A DNA stretch of 64,000 nucleotides, from assembly GCA_905215555.1 (NCBI GenBank), contig CAJMQU010000018.1, positions 1 to 64,000 of the forward strand. Reading direction: 5' to 3'. Positions 52,376-61,937 of this stretch are shown here, piece by piece. Numbering within the stretch: position 1 is the first letter of the stretch; each line of letters opens with the position of its first letter. The notes beneath the pieces are model-generated. The model was not told where the DNA came from, ran no database searches, and worked only from the letters and a program-made list of their open reading frames with translations. This DNA comes from an uncultured bacterium. Its GTDB lineage: Bacteria; Bacteroidota; Bacteroidia; Bacteroidales; Bacteroidaceae. The translations under genes and the position numbers were made by a program.

Positions 52376-54604
52376 ATGGGAAGGAAGTTCAAAACAAATC
52401 ATATTCTGCCAACTGCACTGATCCTATCATGTGCCCTGCTTGGAGGATGTGAGAAAAATGCATTCGACCCCGAGAAAGTAAAAGCTACTTACGAGGATAA
52501 GTTTCCGGTAAAAGACATCGATCCCAACATGAACTGGAAGATGACAGAACCGATCTCCGTCAATATATCCGTTTATGAAGACGCAGGCGCCGATTATTCC
52601 ATCCGCATTTATGATGCCGACCCTTTAGAAGCAAACAGCCCTGCAAAAGTCCTCGCAAAAGGTACGGCTAACGACAAACACCCCTTCGCCACTAAAATGG
52701 ACTGTCCCACCGCATTGACCGAAGTGTACGTATGTCGTACAGACGCCGCCAACCGCAACGTGGTAAAAGTCGCAACAATAGCCAACGGCACGTTAGATGT
52801 AACTTTCGGGACCCCACCGGCCGCACGTGCCTTTACCCGCACTGTAAACAATAGCATCACCACCTATGAGCCGGAGCGTTCCGAAGCAGAAGTGCAGGCA
52901 CTAATCCCCCAAGCCGCTGTCATCACGGTAGATGACGCCAACAACTGGGAATTCTTCCAAAGCGGAAAAGCATATATCATCCCCGAAGCAACCACCTATA
53001 AAGGCCCTATAAACAAGCATCTCAGCAACGGGCAACCGGCAACAATCATAATTGCCGGTAAATGGATTCCTACCAACATGGATATAGAAAAAGGCTATGA
53101 CATATGCGTCATGAACGGTGGAGAGATATCAATTCCTGATGATAAAACATTGTCAATCAAGAACAACAGCCGTCTGTTCATTTATAAAGGAGGGAAAGTC
53201 AGCGGTGAAAAGATAGACCTTACCAACGGATCGGCAAAACAATACAACTACAATGCAGGAACCATCGAATTAGAGAATTTAAACATATCTACGCCCGGGT
53301 GCACATTCTATAACTGCGGCACCGTCAATGTGGAAAAATTGAATATAAACAATAGAGGTACCAAATTCGTCAATCAAGGCAAGACGGAAATAAAAGAAAC
53401 TTATACCCAAACCACCATTGAAAACGGCTGTTTTCTTAAGATTGAGAAGTTTACGGGCCTATCCTTAGTGTTGGGCGACAATTGTTATACCCAAATAGAA
53501 GAGTTCGAACCGGAGTGGAATACCGAAGTAAGCCTTGGAGCCAATACCATACTCGCTATCGAAGAAGGGAAATTTGGAAAAACGAGGTTTAAAGGCACCA
53601 CCAAGCCCTCTCTTGTTAAAATTGCCGATATTGAAGAAGTCAACCAGATGACAAGCGAAGGTTCGGTCTACTACGAAGTAAAGAAACCTGAGGGAGAGAA
53701 GTACAAGCAATTCGTGAAGTGCCTCACCAACACCGGCGGCACCATCTCCAAATGGGGAGAATCCCCCGTTGTGATCCCCGAAGGAGAGTGTACGGGCGAA
53801 GGGAACAATCCCGGAGGCGGCAGTGAGACGCCTTCCGGCACGCTACCTTATACATATGTTTTCGAAGACAACTTCCCCTTGGTAGGAGATTACGATTTCA
53901 ACGACATCGTGCTGGACGTACTCATCAATCACGACCGCGACCGCGACAACAAAATAACGGCCACACATATCGACATCACGCTCGCGGCAGCAGGAGCAAC
54001 CAAGACCATTGGCGCCGGTTTGCGGTTGGTAAACGTAGATAGGGCCGCCGTCGCAAGCATCAGTTACGAAGGAGATGTAAACCGATTCCGGAACACCCTG
54101 CCCGGTTCCGTATTGGACAACATTAACTTTGAAGATGACATGGTAATTCCTCTCTTCGGAAATGTGCACAGCGTATTCGGTGCCGCTCCCGGCACCATGA
54201 TTAATACGGGGATTGCAACAGCTCCCACATATACATACAAGATAAAGATAGAACAGAGCAATGCCTATCAACGTGAGTCTCCGGTAATATCCAAAGACAA
54301 TCTTGACTTCTTCATCGCTTATAAGTTCAGAAGTATGCAGCAACATATGGAAGTACATCTTTACGAATTCTGGAATTATGGTGCCACCAAGGGCGGAACC
54401 GTACAGAAAGAGAATCTCGACTTGGCGGGTAACAATACCTGGGCCATTTGCGTACCCCATTTCCGTTACCCGAAAGAAAACATCAACATCAGTACGACAG
54501 ATGGCAATTGCGCATATCCTCTCTTTTTGAAGTGGGCTCAAAACCGCACACCGGAAAATGAGGGTTGGCATCTCCATCCCAACGAAAACAATGTTTACAG
54601 ATAA
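52376..54604 (+). CDS. LruC-domain surface lipoprotein (paralog 2)
   Basis: A 742-residue lipoprotein with a lipobox ending LLGGC (Cys25). Its layout matches the preceding gene: a beta domain with ISVNISVYEDAGADYSIRIYD, a long middle of short strands (NNSRLFIYKGGKVSGEKI, LENLNISTPGCTFYNCGTVNVEKLN), a Gly/Pro linker (EGNNPGGGSETPSGT), then the LruC/DUF4842 domain with YTYVFEDNFPLVGDYDFNDIVLDV. The start at 52376 gives a normal signal peptide. Only 49 bp separate it from the response regulator, with no terminator seen, so it may lead the exopolysaccharide operon. Confidence 0.85.
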   Translation: MGRKFKTNHILPTALILSCALLGGCEKNAFDPEKVKATYEDKFPVKDIDPNMNWKMTEPISVNISVYEDAGADYSIRIYDADPLEANSPAKVLAKGTANDKHPFATKMDCPTALTEVYVCRTDAANRNVVKVATIANGTLDVTFGTPPAARAFTRTVNNSITTYEPERSEAEVQALIPQAAVITVDDANNWEFFQSGKAYIIPEATTYKGPINKHLSNGQPATIIIAGKWIPTNMDIEKGYDICVMNGGEISIPDDKTLSIKNNSRLFIYKGGKVSGEKIDLTNGSAKQYNYNAGTIELENLNISTPGCTFYNCGTVNVEKLNINNRGTKFVNQGKTEIKETYTQTTIENGCFLKIEKFTGLSLVLGDNCYTQIEEFEPEWNTEVSLGANTILAIEEGKFGKTRFKGTTKPSLVKIADIEEVNQMTSEGSVYYEVKKPEGEKYKQFVKCLTNTGGTISKWGESPVVIPEGECTGEGNNPGGGSETPSGTLPYTYVFEDNFPLVGDYDFNDIVLDVLINHDRDRDNKITATHIDITLAAAGATKTIGAGLRLVNVDRAAVASISYEGDVNRFRNTLPGSVLDNINFEDDMVIPLFGNVHSVFGAAPGTMINTGIATAPTYTYKIKIEQSNAYQRESPVISKDNLDFFIAYKFRSMQQHMEVHLYEFWNYGATKGGTVQKENLDLAGNNTWAICVPHFRYPKENINISTTDGNCAYPLFLKWAQNRTPENEGWHLHPNENNVYR

Positions 54605-54653
54605 CAACAATCATATAATAAACAACAGGTATAGAATATTATAAATTACAATA

Positions 54654-55013
54654 ATGAAACAGATATTATTAGTAGATGATAAAGCCTCTATTGGCAAAGT
54701 GCTCTCCATGTATTTAGGAAAAGAGTATGATCTTGTATATTGCGAAGATCCCCTGAAAGCAATTGAGTGGTTACACGAAGGTAATGAGCCGGATTTGATC
54801 ATATCCGACATCCGTATGCCGAAAATGACGGGGTCGGAGTTTTTAAGCTATCTTAAAAACAATGAGTTATTCAAGCACATTCCGGTTATGATGCTTTCCA
54901 GCGAAGAGAGTACAACAGAACGCATACGCTTACTAAAAGAAGGAGCGGTCGATTATATCCTGAAGCCTTTCAATCCGCTGGAATTGAAAGTACGCTTACA
55001 GAAATTTCTCTAA
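54654..55013 (+). CDS. single-domain response regulator (receiver only)
   Basis: A 119-residue CheY-like receiver with no output domain. The acidic pair is Asp8-Asp9, the phosphoacceptor is Asp52 in DLIISDIRMPK, the switch Ser lies in MMLSSEES (82-83), and Lys104 is in YILKPFNP. All key residues are intact. It stands 30 bp before a sugar transferase whose N-terminus looks like a degenerate receiver, so a regulatory partnership with polysaccharide synthesis is plausible. The cognate kinase is not in the window. Confidence 0.9.
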   Translation: MKQILLVDDKASIGKVLSMYLGKEYDLVYCEDPLKAIEWLHEGNEPDLIISDIRMPKMTGSEFLSYLKNNELFKHIPVMMLSSEESTTERIRLLKEGAVDYILKPFNPLELKVRLQKFL

Positions 55014-55043
55014 TAGACAATCTAAAAAACGCATAATAAGGAT

Positions 55044-56216
55044 ATGTTATACTACATCTATATCGGGAATAACCGGGTTATCATCGACCACCTGAGCAAA
55101 GTTACAGGTGGCATGTTTGTAGCCGTCTCCTCTTCACAGAAGGCGGCAAAAGTCATTGACGGTATTCGCGAACGCTATAACATATCCATCCTTTACGAGC
55201 AAACCGATGTTCGCGAAGCAGACTGTATTGAGATAACCTATCTGCGCAAACGTTATCCGCGGCTCTATATCACTCTTATTACCGAAACCCTAAAGCCCGA
55301 AAACAGAAAATCTTATTTACAGTCAGGCGTCAACAACACCCTCCCTCCTCATGCCGAAGAAGACAGCATTCAGCACATGAATACCTATCTCAAGGCACGC
55401 AAAGAGAGTAAATTGAAAGAGTTCAGCGAGACGCACCGCAAAGTATTGAACACCTTCCACCTTCCTTTCTGGAAGCGTACTTTTGATATCCTCTTTGCCG
55501 GCACTGCCATTGTTATACTTTCTCCGGTATTGATAGGAACGGCTATTGCCGTTCGTACAGAGAGCAAAGGAAAAGTCATTTACAAGTCACAGCGTGTAGG
55601 CTCCAATTATCAGATTTTCAACTTTCTGAAGTTCCGTTCTATGTACACCAACGCGGACAAGAGACTGAAAGAACTGAACGCCCTGAATCAATATCAGATT
55701 GAAGAGGTTGAAAGTTCAGATGAAAGTCCTGAAATCCGTTTTGACGATCTTACCGGAACCCCGGACGAAGAAGAAACATTGTTGATTTCAGACGATTTTG
55801 TAATCTCTGAAGAAGACTTCATTAAAAAGAAAGAAAAAGCAAAAGAAAATACCTTCATCAAACTTGAAAATGATCCGCGCGTCACCCGGGTCGGGCGTTT
55901 CATCCGTAAATATAGTATTGATGAATTGCCGCAACTATTCAATATTCTAAAAGGCGATATGAGCATTGTAGGCAACCGCCCTCTCCCACTCTACGAGGCA
56001 GAATTGCTAACCAGCGACGCTTATATAGACCGCTTTATGGCTCCGGCGGGTTTGACTGGGTTATGGCAAGTAGAAAAGCGGGGAGGCGCAGGCAAGATGT
56101 CGGCGGAAGAAAGAAAACAATTGGATATCAAGTATGCAAGGGATTTTTCATTCTGGATGGATATGAAGATTATCTTTAAGACGTTGACGGCGTTTGTACA
56201 AAAAGAGAATGTATGA
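55044..56216 (+). CDS. initiating sugar transferase with an N-terminal pseudo-receiver-like domain
   Basis: A 390-residue protein of the bacterial sugar transferase (WcaJ/WbaP C-terminal) family, which places the first sugar phosphate on undecaprenyl phosphate. The catalytic half (about 135-390) has a membrane segment (FDILFAGTAIVILSPVLIGTAI), YKSQRVGSNYQIFNFLKFRSM, RVGRFIRKYSIDELPQLFNILKGDMSIVGNRP and GLTGLWQVEKRGG. An acidic insertion of about 60 residues follows KFRSM. Residues 1-120 are alpha/beta and resemble a receiver lacking the phosphorylatable Asp; this is inference. It begins the exopolysaccharide assembly genes. Confidence 0.85.
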   Translation: MLYYIYIGNNRVIIDHLSKVTGGMFVAVSSSQKAAKVIDGIRERYNISILYEQTDVREADCIEITYLRKRYPRLYITLITETLKPENRKSYLQSGVNNTLPPHAEEDSIQHMNTYLKARKESKLKEFSETHRKVLNTFHLPFWKRTFDILFAGTAIVILSPVLIGTAIAVRTESKGKVIYKSQRVGSNYQIFNFLKFRSMYTNADKRLKELNALNQYQIEEVESSDESPEIRFDDLTGTPDEEETLLISDDFVISEEDFIKKKEKAKENTFIKLENDPRVTRVGRFIRKYSIDELPQLFNILKGDMSIVGNRPLPLYEAELLTSDAYIDRFMAPAGLTGLWQVEKRGGAGKMSAEERKQLDIKYARDFSFWMDMKIIFKTLTAFVQKENV

Positions 56217-56254
56217 TATTCCTATAATACAAATCCTTTATTTTAAGAATAAAA

Positions 56255-57085
56255 ATGAAATTTACACACTATATTATCCTAGTATTCACTACCTGTATGA
56301 CAGGAGGAATTCCTTTGAGTATAGATGCACAGCAAACAACTACTCGTGAAGAGCGACTCAAACAGTTGCAACTTCTCCAATCCAAATACGATCAAGAGGA
56401 ATTAAATCAAATTCCCTCTGTGGCAAAGAATGTACCTACAGATATTGAAAAACTTGAGCTTCCCCCGTTATCAGTGTTTTTAGACGCAGTAAGTGAAAAT
56501 GCAACGATTAAAAAGAAACAGTCAGAAATTAAGCAGATTGAGGCTGAATATCGGTTACAAAAACGTGATTGGTGGGATTATCTTCGCCTTAATGCCATGT
56601 ATTCTTATGGGCGGTATAATATACTTAGCAATAATAGCGAAGAATCCGTTCCTATGTATCAAACGACAATGTCAAGCGCACAACATAACTTTAACGTAGG
56701 AGCTAGTATTGCTATTCCTCTTGGCGGTTTTACAAATCGTAAACTTCGTTTAAAATCTTACCGTTATAGCATAGAGCAAGTAAAATATAGCATGGACGAA
56801 GTCATGGAGGAACGCAAACTGAAAGTATTAGAAGCATATAATGCTGTAACAGAACAATTAGCGACCATAAAAGCTAAAGCGGAATCTGCTGCACTTTACA
56901 ATGCGCAAATGAAGATTTCAGAGAATAATTATATTAATGGAGTTATTGACATTATAAGTCTATCATTAGAAAGAGGACGACGTTCTTCTGCGGTTGTATT
57001 GTATGAGCAGAGCCGTGTAGCTTTGCATAATTCAATCATTCTTCTTGAATTATTGACTAATGTAAAAATCATAAAAGAAAAATAA
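56255..57085 (+). CDS. TolC-like outer-membrane efflux protein, half length
   Basis: A 276-residue exported protein (signal peptide to about DAQ, residue 25) with one copy of the OEP fold. A helix (LDAVSENATIKKKQSEIKQIEAEY) leads into two barrel strands and then a long helix (about 165-245). TolC proteins normally hold two copies over 400 or more residues, so this is either a half-TolC that assembles as more subunits or a divergent member. It probably serves polysaccharide export, since no Wza-type protein is seen. DNA from here on is visibly AT-richer than upstream. Confidence 0.7.
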   Translation: MKFTHYIILVFTTCMTGGIPLSIDAQQTTTREERLKQLQLLQSKYDQEELNQIPSVAKNVPTDIEKLELPPLSVFLDAVSENATIKKKQSEIKQIEAEYRLQKRDWWDYLRLNAMYSYGRYNILSNNSEESVPMYQTTMSSAQHNFNVGASIAIPLGGFTNRKLRLKSYRYSIEQVKYSMDEVMEERKLKVLEAYNAVTEQLATIKAKAESAALYNAQMKISENNYINGVIDIISLSLERGRRSSAVVLYEQSRVALHNSIILLELLTNVKIIKEK

Positions 57086-57090
57086 CATTT

Positions 57091-59259
57091 ATGGACATTA
57101 TACAATTCCTGGCACAGTTCTTCTACCGTATTCGTTACAGATTGCTATGGGGAAGTCTTATTGTCACTGGATTAGTGATATACTTCACTCAATTCCTACC
57201 TTTCAGTTATACAGTAAATAGTAGTATCTATGCAGGAGTTACTAATGCAACCTCTGTTACAAACGAAGGGTTCAATCTTTTTTCCGTAAATAGTACGTTT
57301 GACAATTTAATCAATATTGCTAAATCCAAAGGAACTTTAGAAAAAGTATCTGTGCGCTTACTCGCTACATGTTTAGTCTATGGAGATGAATATAAAGACA
57401 ATCAGTATATTCTCGCTAAACATTATCGCCAACTGTTACAAATAACCCCCAAAGAAGTTCTCGCATTAATTGACAGAACTTCGCTGAAAAAAACAACTGA
57501 AAACTTGATTAAATATCGCAAGCCTGTCAGTAAGAACTTTGTATATGTCATGTTTAGTCATCCCGATGACCGTTTCTTCAGTTATAAAGCACTTAGTAAA
57601 ATTAACGTACACCGTCTAGGAACTAGTGATATAATTGATATAGATTATACATGCAGTGATCCAGGAATAGCCCAAAACACCATTAAAATATTGGAAGATG
57701 AACTGACTAAAGCCTATGAAGAACTTCGCTTTAGCGCCACAAACAATGTAATAGCCTATTTTGAAGAGCAAGTAAAAAAGGCGAAAGAAAACTTGACACA
57801 TGAAGAAGATGACTTAATGCGATATAATGTGCAAGAAGAAGTCATTAACTATGGAGAACAAACCAAAGCACTTGCTATTACTAAATATGAAGTGGATGAC
57901 CGTTATGAACTTGCACAAAGACAATATGAAAGTGCCCGTAATCTACTTGAAATGTTAGAAAACAAAATGGATATACGTGCTAAAATCATACGTACTAACA
58001 CTAATTTATTACAAGAACTTAATAAAGTTAGTACTCTCAATGAAAAAATTATGGAACAAGAAATTTTCACAGATGATAAAACATACAATCAAAATAGCCA
58101 ATTACAAAAGAATAAGCAAAATCTTAAAAGAGCAGAGGATAGAATTAGTCAACTTTCTGATGACTTAAATGAACTAGGATTTTCCAAAGAAGGTGTTGGT
58201 ATTCAGAATATGGTAGATGAATGGCTCCAAGCAGTTGTAAATGAAGCCAAAGCTAAAGCAGAATTGAAAGTCCTGAAAGAGCGAATGGAAGATATAAGAA
58301 ATGGCTATAAGACTCTATCCCCTGTTGGTACACAGGTAAATCGTAAAGAGCGTGCTGTAGGAATTGCAGAATCTACTTATCGTGAGCAACTTCGAGGGCT
58401 TTCAGAGGCACGTCTTCGTCTTAAAAATATAGAAATGAGTACCAGCAACTTACAAATAGTTAGCCCACCTGAATATCCATTAACCGACAATGGTCGTAAA
58501 CGTACTCTATATGTAATCTTTGCATTTATAGGTAGTATTATTTTTATTACTGGCTTCTCTTTACTTGTAGAACTTATAGACCGTACACTCCGTGATGCTC
58601 AACGCAGCAATCGTCTCACAGGCCTTCCCGTTATTGCAGCTTTCAATGGTACCAATAATTTGAAATACCGCGGTTTTCTTAAAGTATGTAATAGGCGTGC
58701 GGCCGCTTATGCTTGTCAGCAATTGAATGCATATTTACAACAAAATCGTCCGACAGTAATAAATCTACTCAGCATCGAAGATAGAGAAGGTAAATCCTTC
58801 TTAGCTCGATATTTTGCTCAATATTGGCAAACGGAAGGCCTACATGTACGCATCGTAAATCATAATATTGATTTTGAAGAAGGAAATAAAGATTACGTGC
58901 AAGCGCAACAGTTAAGTGATTTTTGGCGGCTAAATGATGCAGAACAGATTCCAGATGTAATCTTAGTCGAATATCCAGCACTTTGTCACAACAGTGTTCC
59001 AGAGAAAGTACTTGCTGAAGCAGATTTTAATTTATTGGTTGCCAATGCAGCTCGTTTATGGAGTGAAAAGGATGATGCGCGTCTACGCTCTATAAAAGAC
59101 GTTTTGAAAGAAAAACCATTCTTCTTATACCTAAATAATGCCGGGCGAGAAGTCGTAGAATCATTTACAGGAGAACTTCCACCTCATAATCCAGTACACA
59201 GTTTCTTTAGCCGTTTAGCACAATTAGGATTAACGTCAAAAAAAGCAGCTGTAAAATAA
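57091..59259 (+). CDS. Wzz/GumC-like chain-length protein with degenerate kinase domain
   Basis: A 722-residue inner-membrane polysaccharide co-polymerase. It has an N-terminal membrane helix (about 18-36), a long periplasmic coiled-coil region (about 200-430), a second helix (about 475-497, TLYVIFAFIGSIIFITGFSLLVEL) after the Pro-containing VSPPEYPLTDNGRK, and a cytoplasmic domain resembling a BY-kinase (about 540-722). The P-loop reads LLSIEDREGKSFLARYF, lacking the first Gly of Walker A. VILVEYP stands where the Walker B aspartates should be, and there is no C-terminal tyrosine cluster. Kinase activity is therefore doubtful. It starts 5 bp after the TolC-like gene. Confidence 0.82.
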   Translation: MDIIQFLAQFFYRIRYRLLWGSLIVTGLVIYFTQFLPFSYTVNSSIYAGVTNATSVTNEGFNLFSVNSTFDNLINIAKSKGTLEKVSVRLLATCLVYGDEYKDNQYILAKHYRQLLQITPKEVLALIDRTSLKKTTENLIKYRKPVSKNFVYVMFSHPDDRFFSYKALSKINVHRLGTSDIIDIDYTCSDPGIAQNTIKILEDELTKAYEELRFSATNNVIAYFEEQVKKAKENLTHEEDDLMRYNVQEEVINYGEQTKALAITKYEVDDRYELAQRQYESARNLLEMLENKMDIRAKIIRTNTNLLQELNKVSTLNEKIMEQEIFTDDKTYNQNSQLQKNKQNLKRAEDRISQLSDDLNELGFSKEGVGIQNMVDEWLQAVVNEAKAKAELKVLKERMEDIRNGYKTLSPVGTQVNRKERAVGIAESTYREQLRGLSEARLRLKNIEMSTSNLQIVSPPEYPLTDNGRKRTLYVIFAFIGSIIFITGFSLLVELIDRTLRDAQRSNRLTGLPVIAAFNGTNNLKYRGFLKVCNRRAAAYACQQLNAYLQQNRPTVINLLSIEDREGKSFLARYFAQYWQTEGLHVRIVNHNIDFEEGNKDYVQAQQLSDFWRLNDAEQIPDVILVEYPALCHNSVPEKVLAEADFNLLVANAARLWSEKDDARLRSIKDVLKEKPFFLYLNNAGREVVESFTGELPPHNPVHSFFSRLAQLGLTSKKAAVK

Positions 59260-59269
59260 GGCAAGTATT

Positions 59270-60709
59270 ATGAATCAAAGAGAATATATATCACCAAGTT
59301 TCCTATTATACTCCGGCTTAATAATCGGTTTAGCAGCCATAGCCGTATGTGGTATATTAGGCTCATTTGTTGGTATATGTATAGTAATGGTCACGCCTGT
59401 CATATTGTATTATTTGCTACAAACCATACGTATGCCAATTATAGCTTTCTATGGATTGTTTATACTGAACTATTTCGTAATTGGTATTATGCGATACACT
59501 CATACTTCAGGGCTCAGTATTTTTATTGATATAGGCCTATTCAGTGTCTGCTTTGCAGCTATTATTCATTCTTTGTTAGCCCAAAGCCTTCCCTGGAAAA
59601 ATGCTTTTAACTTTGTCACTATGGGGTTATCTGTCTGGACAATTTATTGTTTTCTAGAACTATTGAATCCTACAGCTCTTGATGAAGCATGGACATCCTC
59701 ACGAAGTATTATATATAGTGGGACTGTGGTTTCTTTTATAGTCAGTATACTTATTTCTCAGTATAAATATGTAAAGCAATTATTATTCCTATTATCAATA
59801 TTAGTCTTATTAGCCTCCCTTAAAGCTATAATGCAAAGATTTATAGGATTTGACGGTACGGAAAAACAATGGTTAGCAGAAGGTGGATCTGTAACCCACA
59901 TTATAGCCTCTGGTACACGTTATTTTTCATTTTTCACAGATGCGGGAAATTTTGGATCAAACATGGGGTTTGCAGGTATTGTTTTCGGCATAAGTTCGAT
60001 CTATATATCAGAAAAAAAGAAAAGAATATATTATGTTATTGTTGCTGTATTAGCGATTTACGGAATGTTTTTATCTGGAACCCGAGGTGCCATGGCTGTT
60101 CCATTAGGAGGTTTATTATTATTCTGTATGTTAAGTAAAAACCTCAAATTAATGCTCATAACTGGCTTTATTGGCATTTTCATTTATTTATTTTTTGCTC
60201 ACACTAACATTGGGCAAAGTAACTCCATGATAAGACGTATGCGTACTTCTTTTCGCCCAACTGAAGATCCCTCATTTAATGTGCGTCTTGAAAATCAAAA
60301 GAAACTGGCAGTATATCTTAGGGAGCGTCCATTCGGTGAAGGCTTAGGATTAGGAGGAGTAGAGGCACAACGTTATTCAGAACGTACTACTACTTTAATA
60401 CCACATGACTCTACCTATGTAAAAATATGGATGGAAACCGGTATTGTAGGCTTGATTCTCTACCTCGCCTTACTTGTCGTATCTTTACTTTGGGCATGCT
60501 ATATTGTTATGTTTCGAATAAAACATAACAGATTGAGAGGACTACTCACCGCCATGCTATGCGGAGTATTCGGTTTAATGATTAGTGCTTATGGAAATGC
60601 CTTTTTAAATCAATTTCCTACACAAATCATTGTCTTTACATGTTTAACAATAGCAATCAATGGACATCGCATTGAAAGATATACAACAGATAACCAAACT
60701 AATAAATAA
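59270..60709 (+). CDS. O-antigen ligase / Wzy-type polysaccharide polymerase
   Basis: A 479-residue membrane protein with about twelve helices and a large periplasmic loop (about 325-385) containing RERPFGEGLGLGGVEAQRYSE and HDSTYVKIWMETGIVGLILYL, the conserved WaaL/Wzy loop motif. It either polymerises repeat units or transfers the glycan to an acceptor; sequence alone cannot tell. It lies 10 bp after the chain-length gene, in keeping with a Wzy-dependent pathway. No flippase (Wzx) gene is visible before the window ends. Confidence 0.8.
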   Translation: MNQREYISPSFLLYSGLIIGLAAIAVCGILGSFVGICIVMVTPVILYYLLQTIRMPIIAFYGLFILNYFVIGIMRYTHTSGLSIFIDIGLFSVCFAAIIHSLLAQSLPWKNAFNFVTMGLSVWTIYCFLELLNPTALDEAWTSSRSIIYSGTVVSFIVSILISQYKYVKQLLFLLSILVLLASLKAIMQRFIGFDGTEKQWLAEGGSVTHIIASGTRYFSFFTDAGNFGSNMGFAGIVFGISSIYISEKKKRIYYVIVAVLAIYGMFLSGTRGAMAVPLGGLLLFCMLSKNLKLMLITGFIGIFIYLFFAHTNIGQSNSMIRRMRTSFRPTEDPSFNVRLENQKKLAVYLRERPFGEGLGLGGVEAQRYSERTTTLIPHDSTYVKIWMETGIVGLILYLALLVVSLLWACYIVMFRIKHNRLRGLLTAMLCGVFGLMISAYGNAFLNQFPTQIIVFTCLTIAINGHRIERYTTDNQTNK

Positions 60710-60720
60710 TTAACTGTTAT

Positions 60721-61926
60721 ATGATAGCTGATATTTTTTCCATATTAGATCCTGAATGGTGGATGGATGAAAACAACAATGCCATACAAATAGTAGATTC
60801 TATACTGTTTTTATTCATGGCAATTCCTGTGTTATATTTATTTATTTGCTCACTTTTCTCATTAGGTAAATACCAAAACCCTTATCCCGAAGCAAAGATA
60901 AAACATCGCTTCCTGGTTTTATTTACAGTATTGCGTAATGGAAAGGAAGTCATTCATTCCGTCAATAATTTTCTTGATACGCAAAATTATCCTCGCGATA
61001 AATATGATATTGCAGTAGCAGCTACTCAATTGCCCGAGGAAGATCTTGTAACTCTTCTTCAAATGCCAGTAAACATCGTGGTGCCTGATAAAGAAAAATG
61101 CACCAAAGTCTATGCTGTACAACAAGTAATGGAGCGTTATTCGCCTAATGAATATGATATGGTTATACTATTCAACTCCGATAACCGTATTGTCCCTAGT
61201 GCACTTTCTCTGTTCAATAATGCCTATTATTCAGGCTGTGATGCCATACAAGCACATAGAATGACGGAGAATCTAACAACGAGTATTGCTATACTCAATG
61301 CTACTAGTGAAGAAATCAACAATAATATTTTTCGCAAAGGGCATACTAAATTAGGTTTTTCAGCAGCACTAATAGGGTCTGCTATGGCTTTTGACTTTGA
61401 GATGTTCCATAAAATAGCCCCAACTCTAAAAGGTTCTGATATGAGCAAAGCAGTAGAAACAGCTTTACTCAAAGAAAATATTTATACCGAATATCTAGAA
61501 GAAGTTGTGTGCTACAGTAAAAAAGAGGAAAACACAGATGGATATGAAGCACAACGTATCGGTTGGTTACGTTCCCAGTACAGTAGTACAATATTTGCCC
61601 TTAAAAGACTACCGTTAGCTTTATTACAAGGAAAATGGGATTACTGCAATAAATTATTCCAATGGTTACTTCCTTCACGTTTCTTACTGATTGCCTATAT
61701 TATATTAATCAGTATAGGCATGACAGTATTAGACTGGCCGCTAAGTATAAAATGGTATACATTATTAGCCGTTATTGGAATTACCTTTTTAATGGCTTTA
61801 CCTGATGGTGAAATCAGTAAACGATTCCGTAAAGCTATTTGGGCATTGCCTTTACTGATATTTACGTCCATTTTCAGTCATATTACCCGTTTCTTTAAAA
61901 AAGAAAAGAGAAAAAATGTAGCATAA
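60721..61926 (+). CDS. membrane glycosyltransferase (GT2-like)
   Basis: A 401-residue glycosyltransferase with an N-terminal membrane segment (about 25-46), a GT-A-like catalytic domain (about 65-290) and two or three C-terminal helices (about 320-385). VLRNGKEVIHSVNNFLDTQNYPRDKYDIAVAAT is the nucleotide-sugar entry strand, and MVILFNSDNRIVPSALSLF stands where the DxD motif is expected (Asp-Asn here). It resembles processive or membrane-bound GT2 enzymes. The substrate is unknown. Confidence 0.75.
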   Translation: MIADIFSILDPEWWMDENNNAIQIVDSILFLFMAIPVLYLFICSLFSLGKYQNPYPEAKIKHRFLVLFTVLRNGKEVIHSVNNFLDTQNYPRDKYDIAVAATQLPEEDLVTLLQMPVNIVVPDKEKCTKVYAVQQVMERYSPNEYDMVILFNSDNRIVPSALSLFNNAYYSGCDAIQAHRMTENLTTSIAILNATSEEINNNIFRKGHTKLGFSAALIGSAMAFDFEMFHKIAPTLKGSDMSKAVETALLKENIYTEYLEEVVCYSKKEENTDGYEAQRIGWLRSQYSSTIFALKRLPLALLQGKWDYCNKLFQWLLPSRFLLIAYIILISIGMTVLDWPLSIKWYTLLAVIGITFLMALPDGEISKRFRKAIWALPLLIFTSIFSHITRFFKKEKRKNVA

Positions 61927-61937
61927 CAAATAAATGT

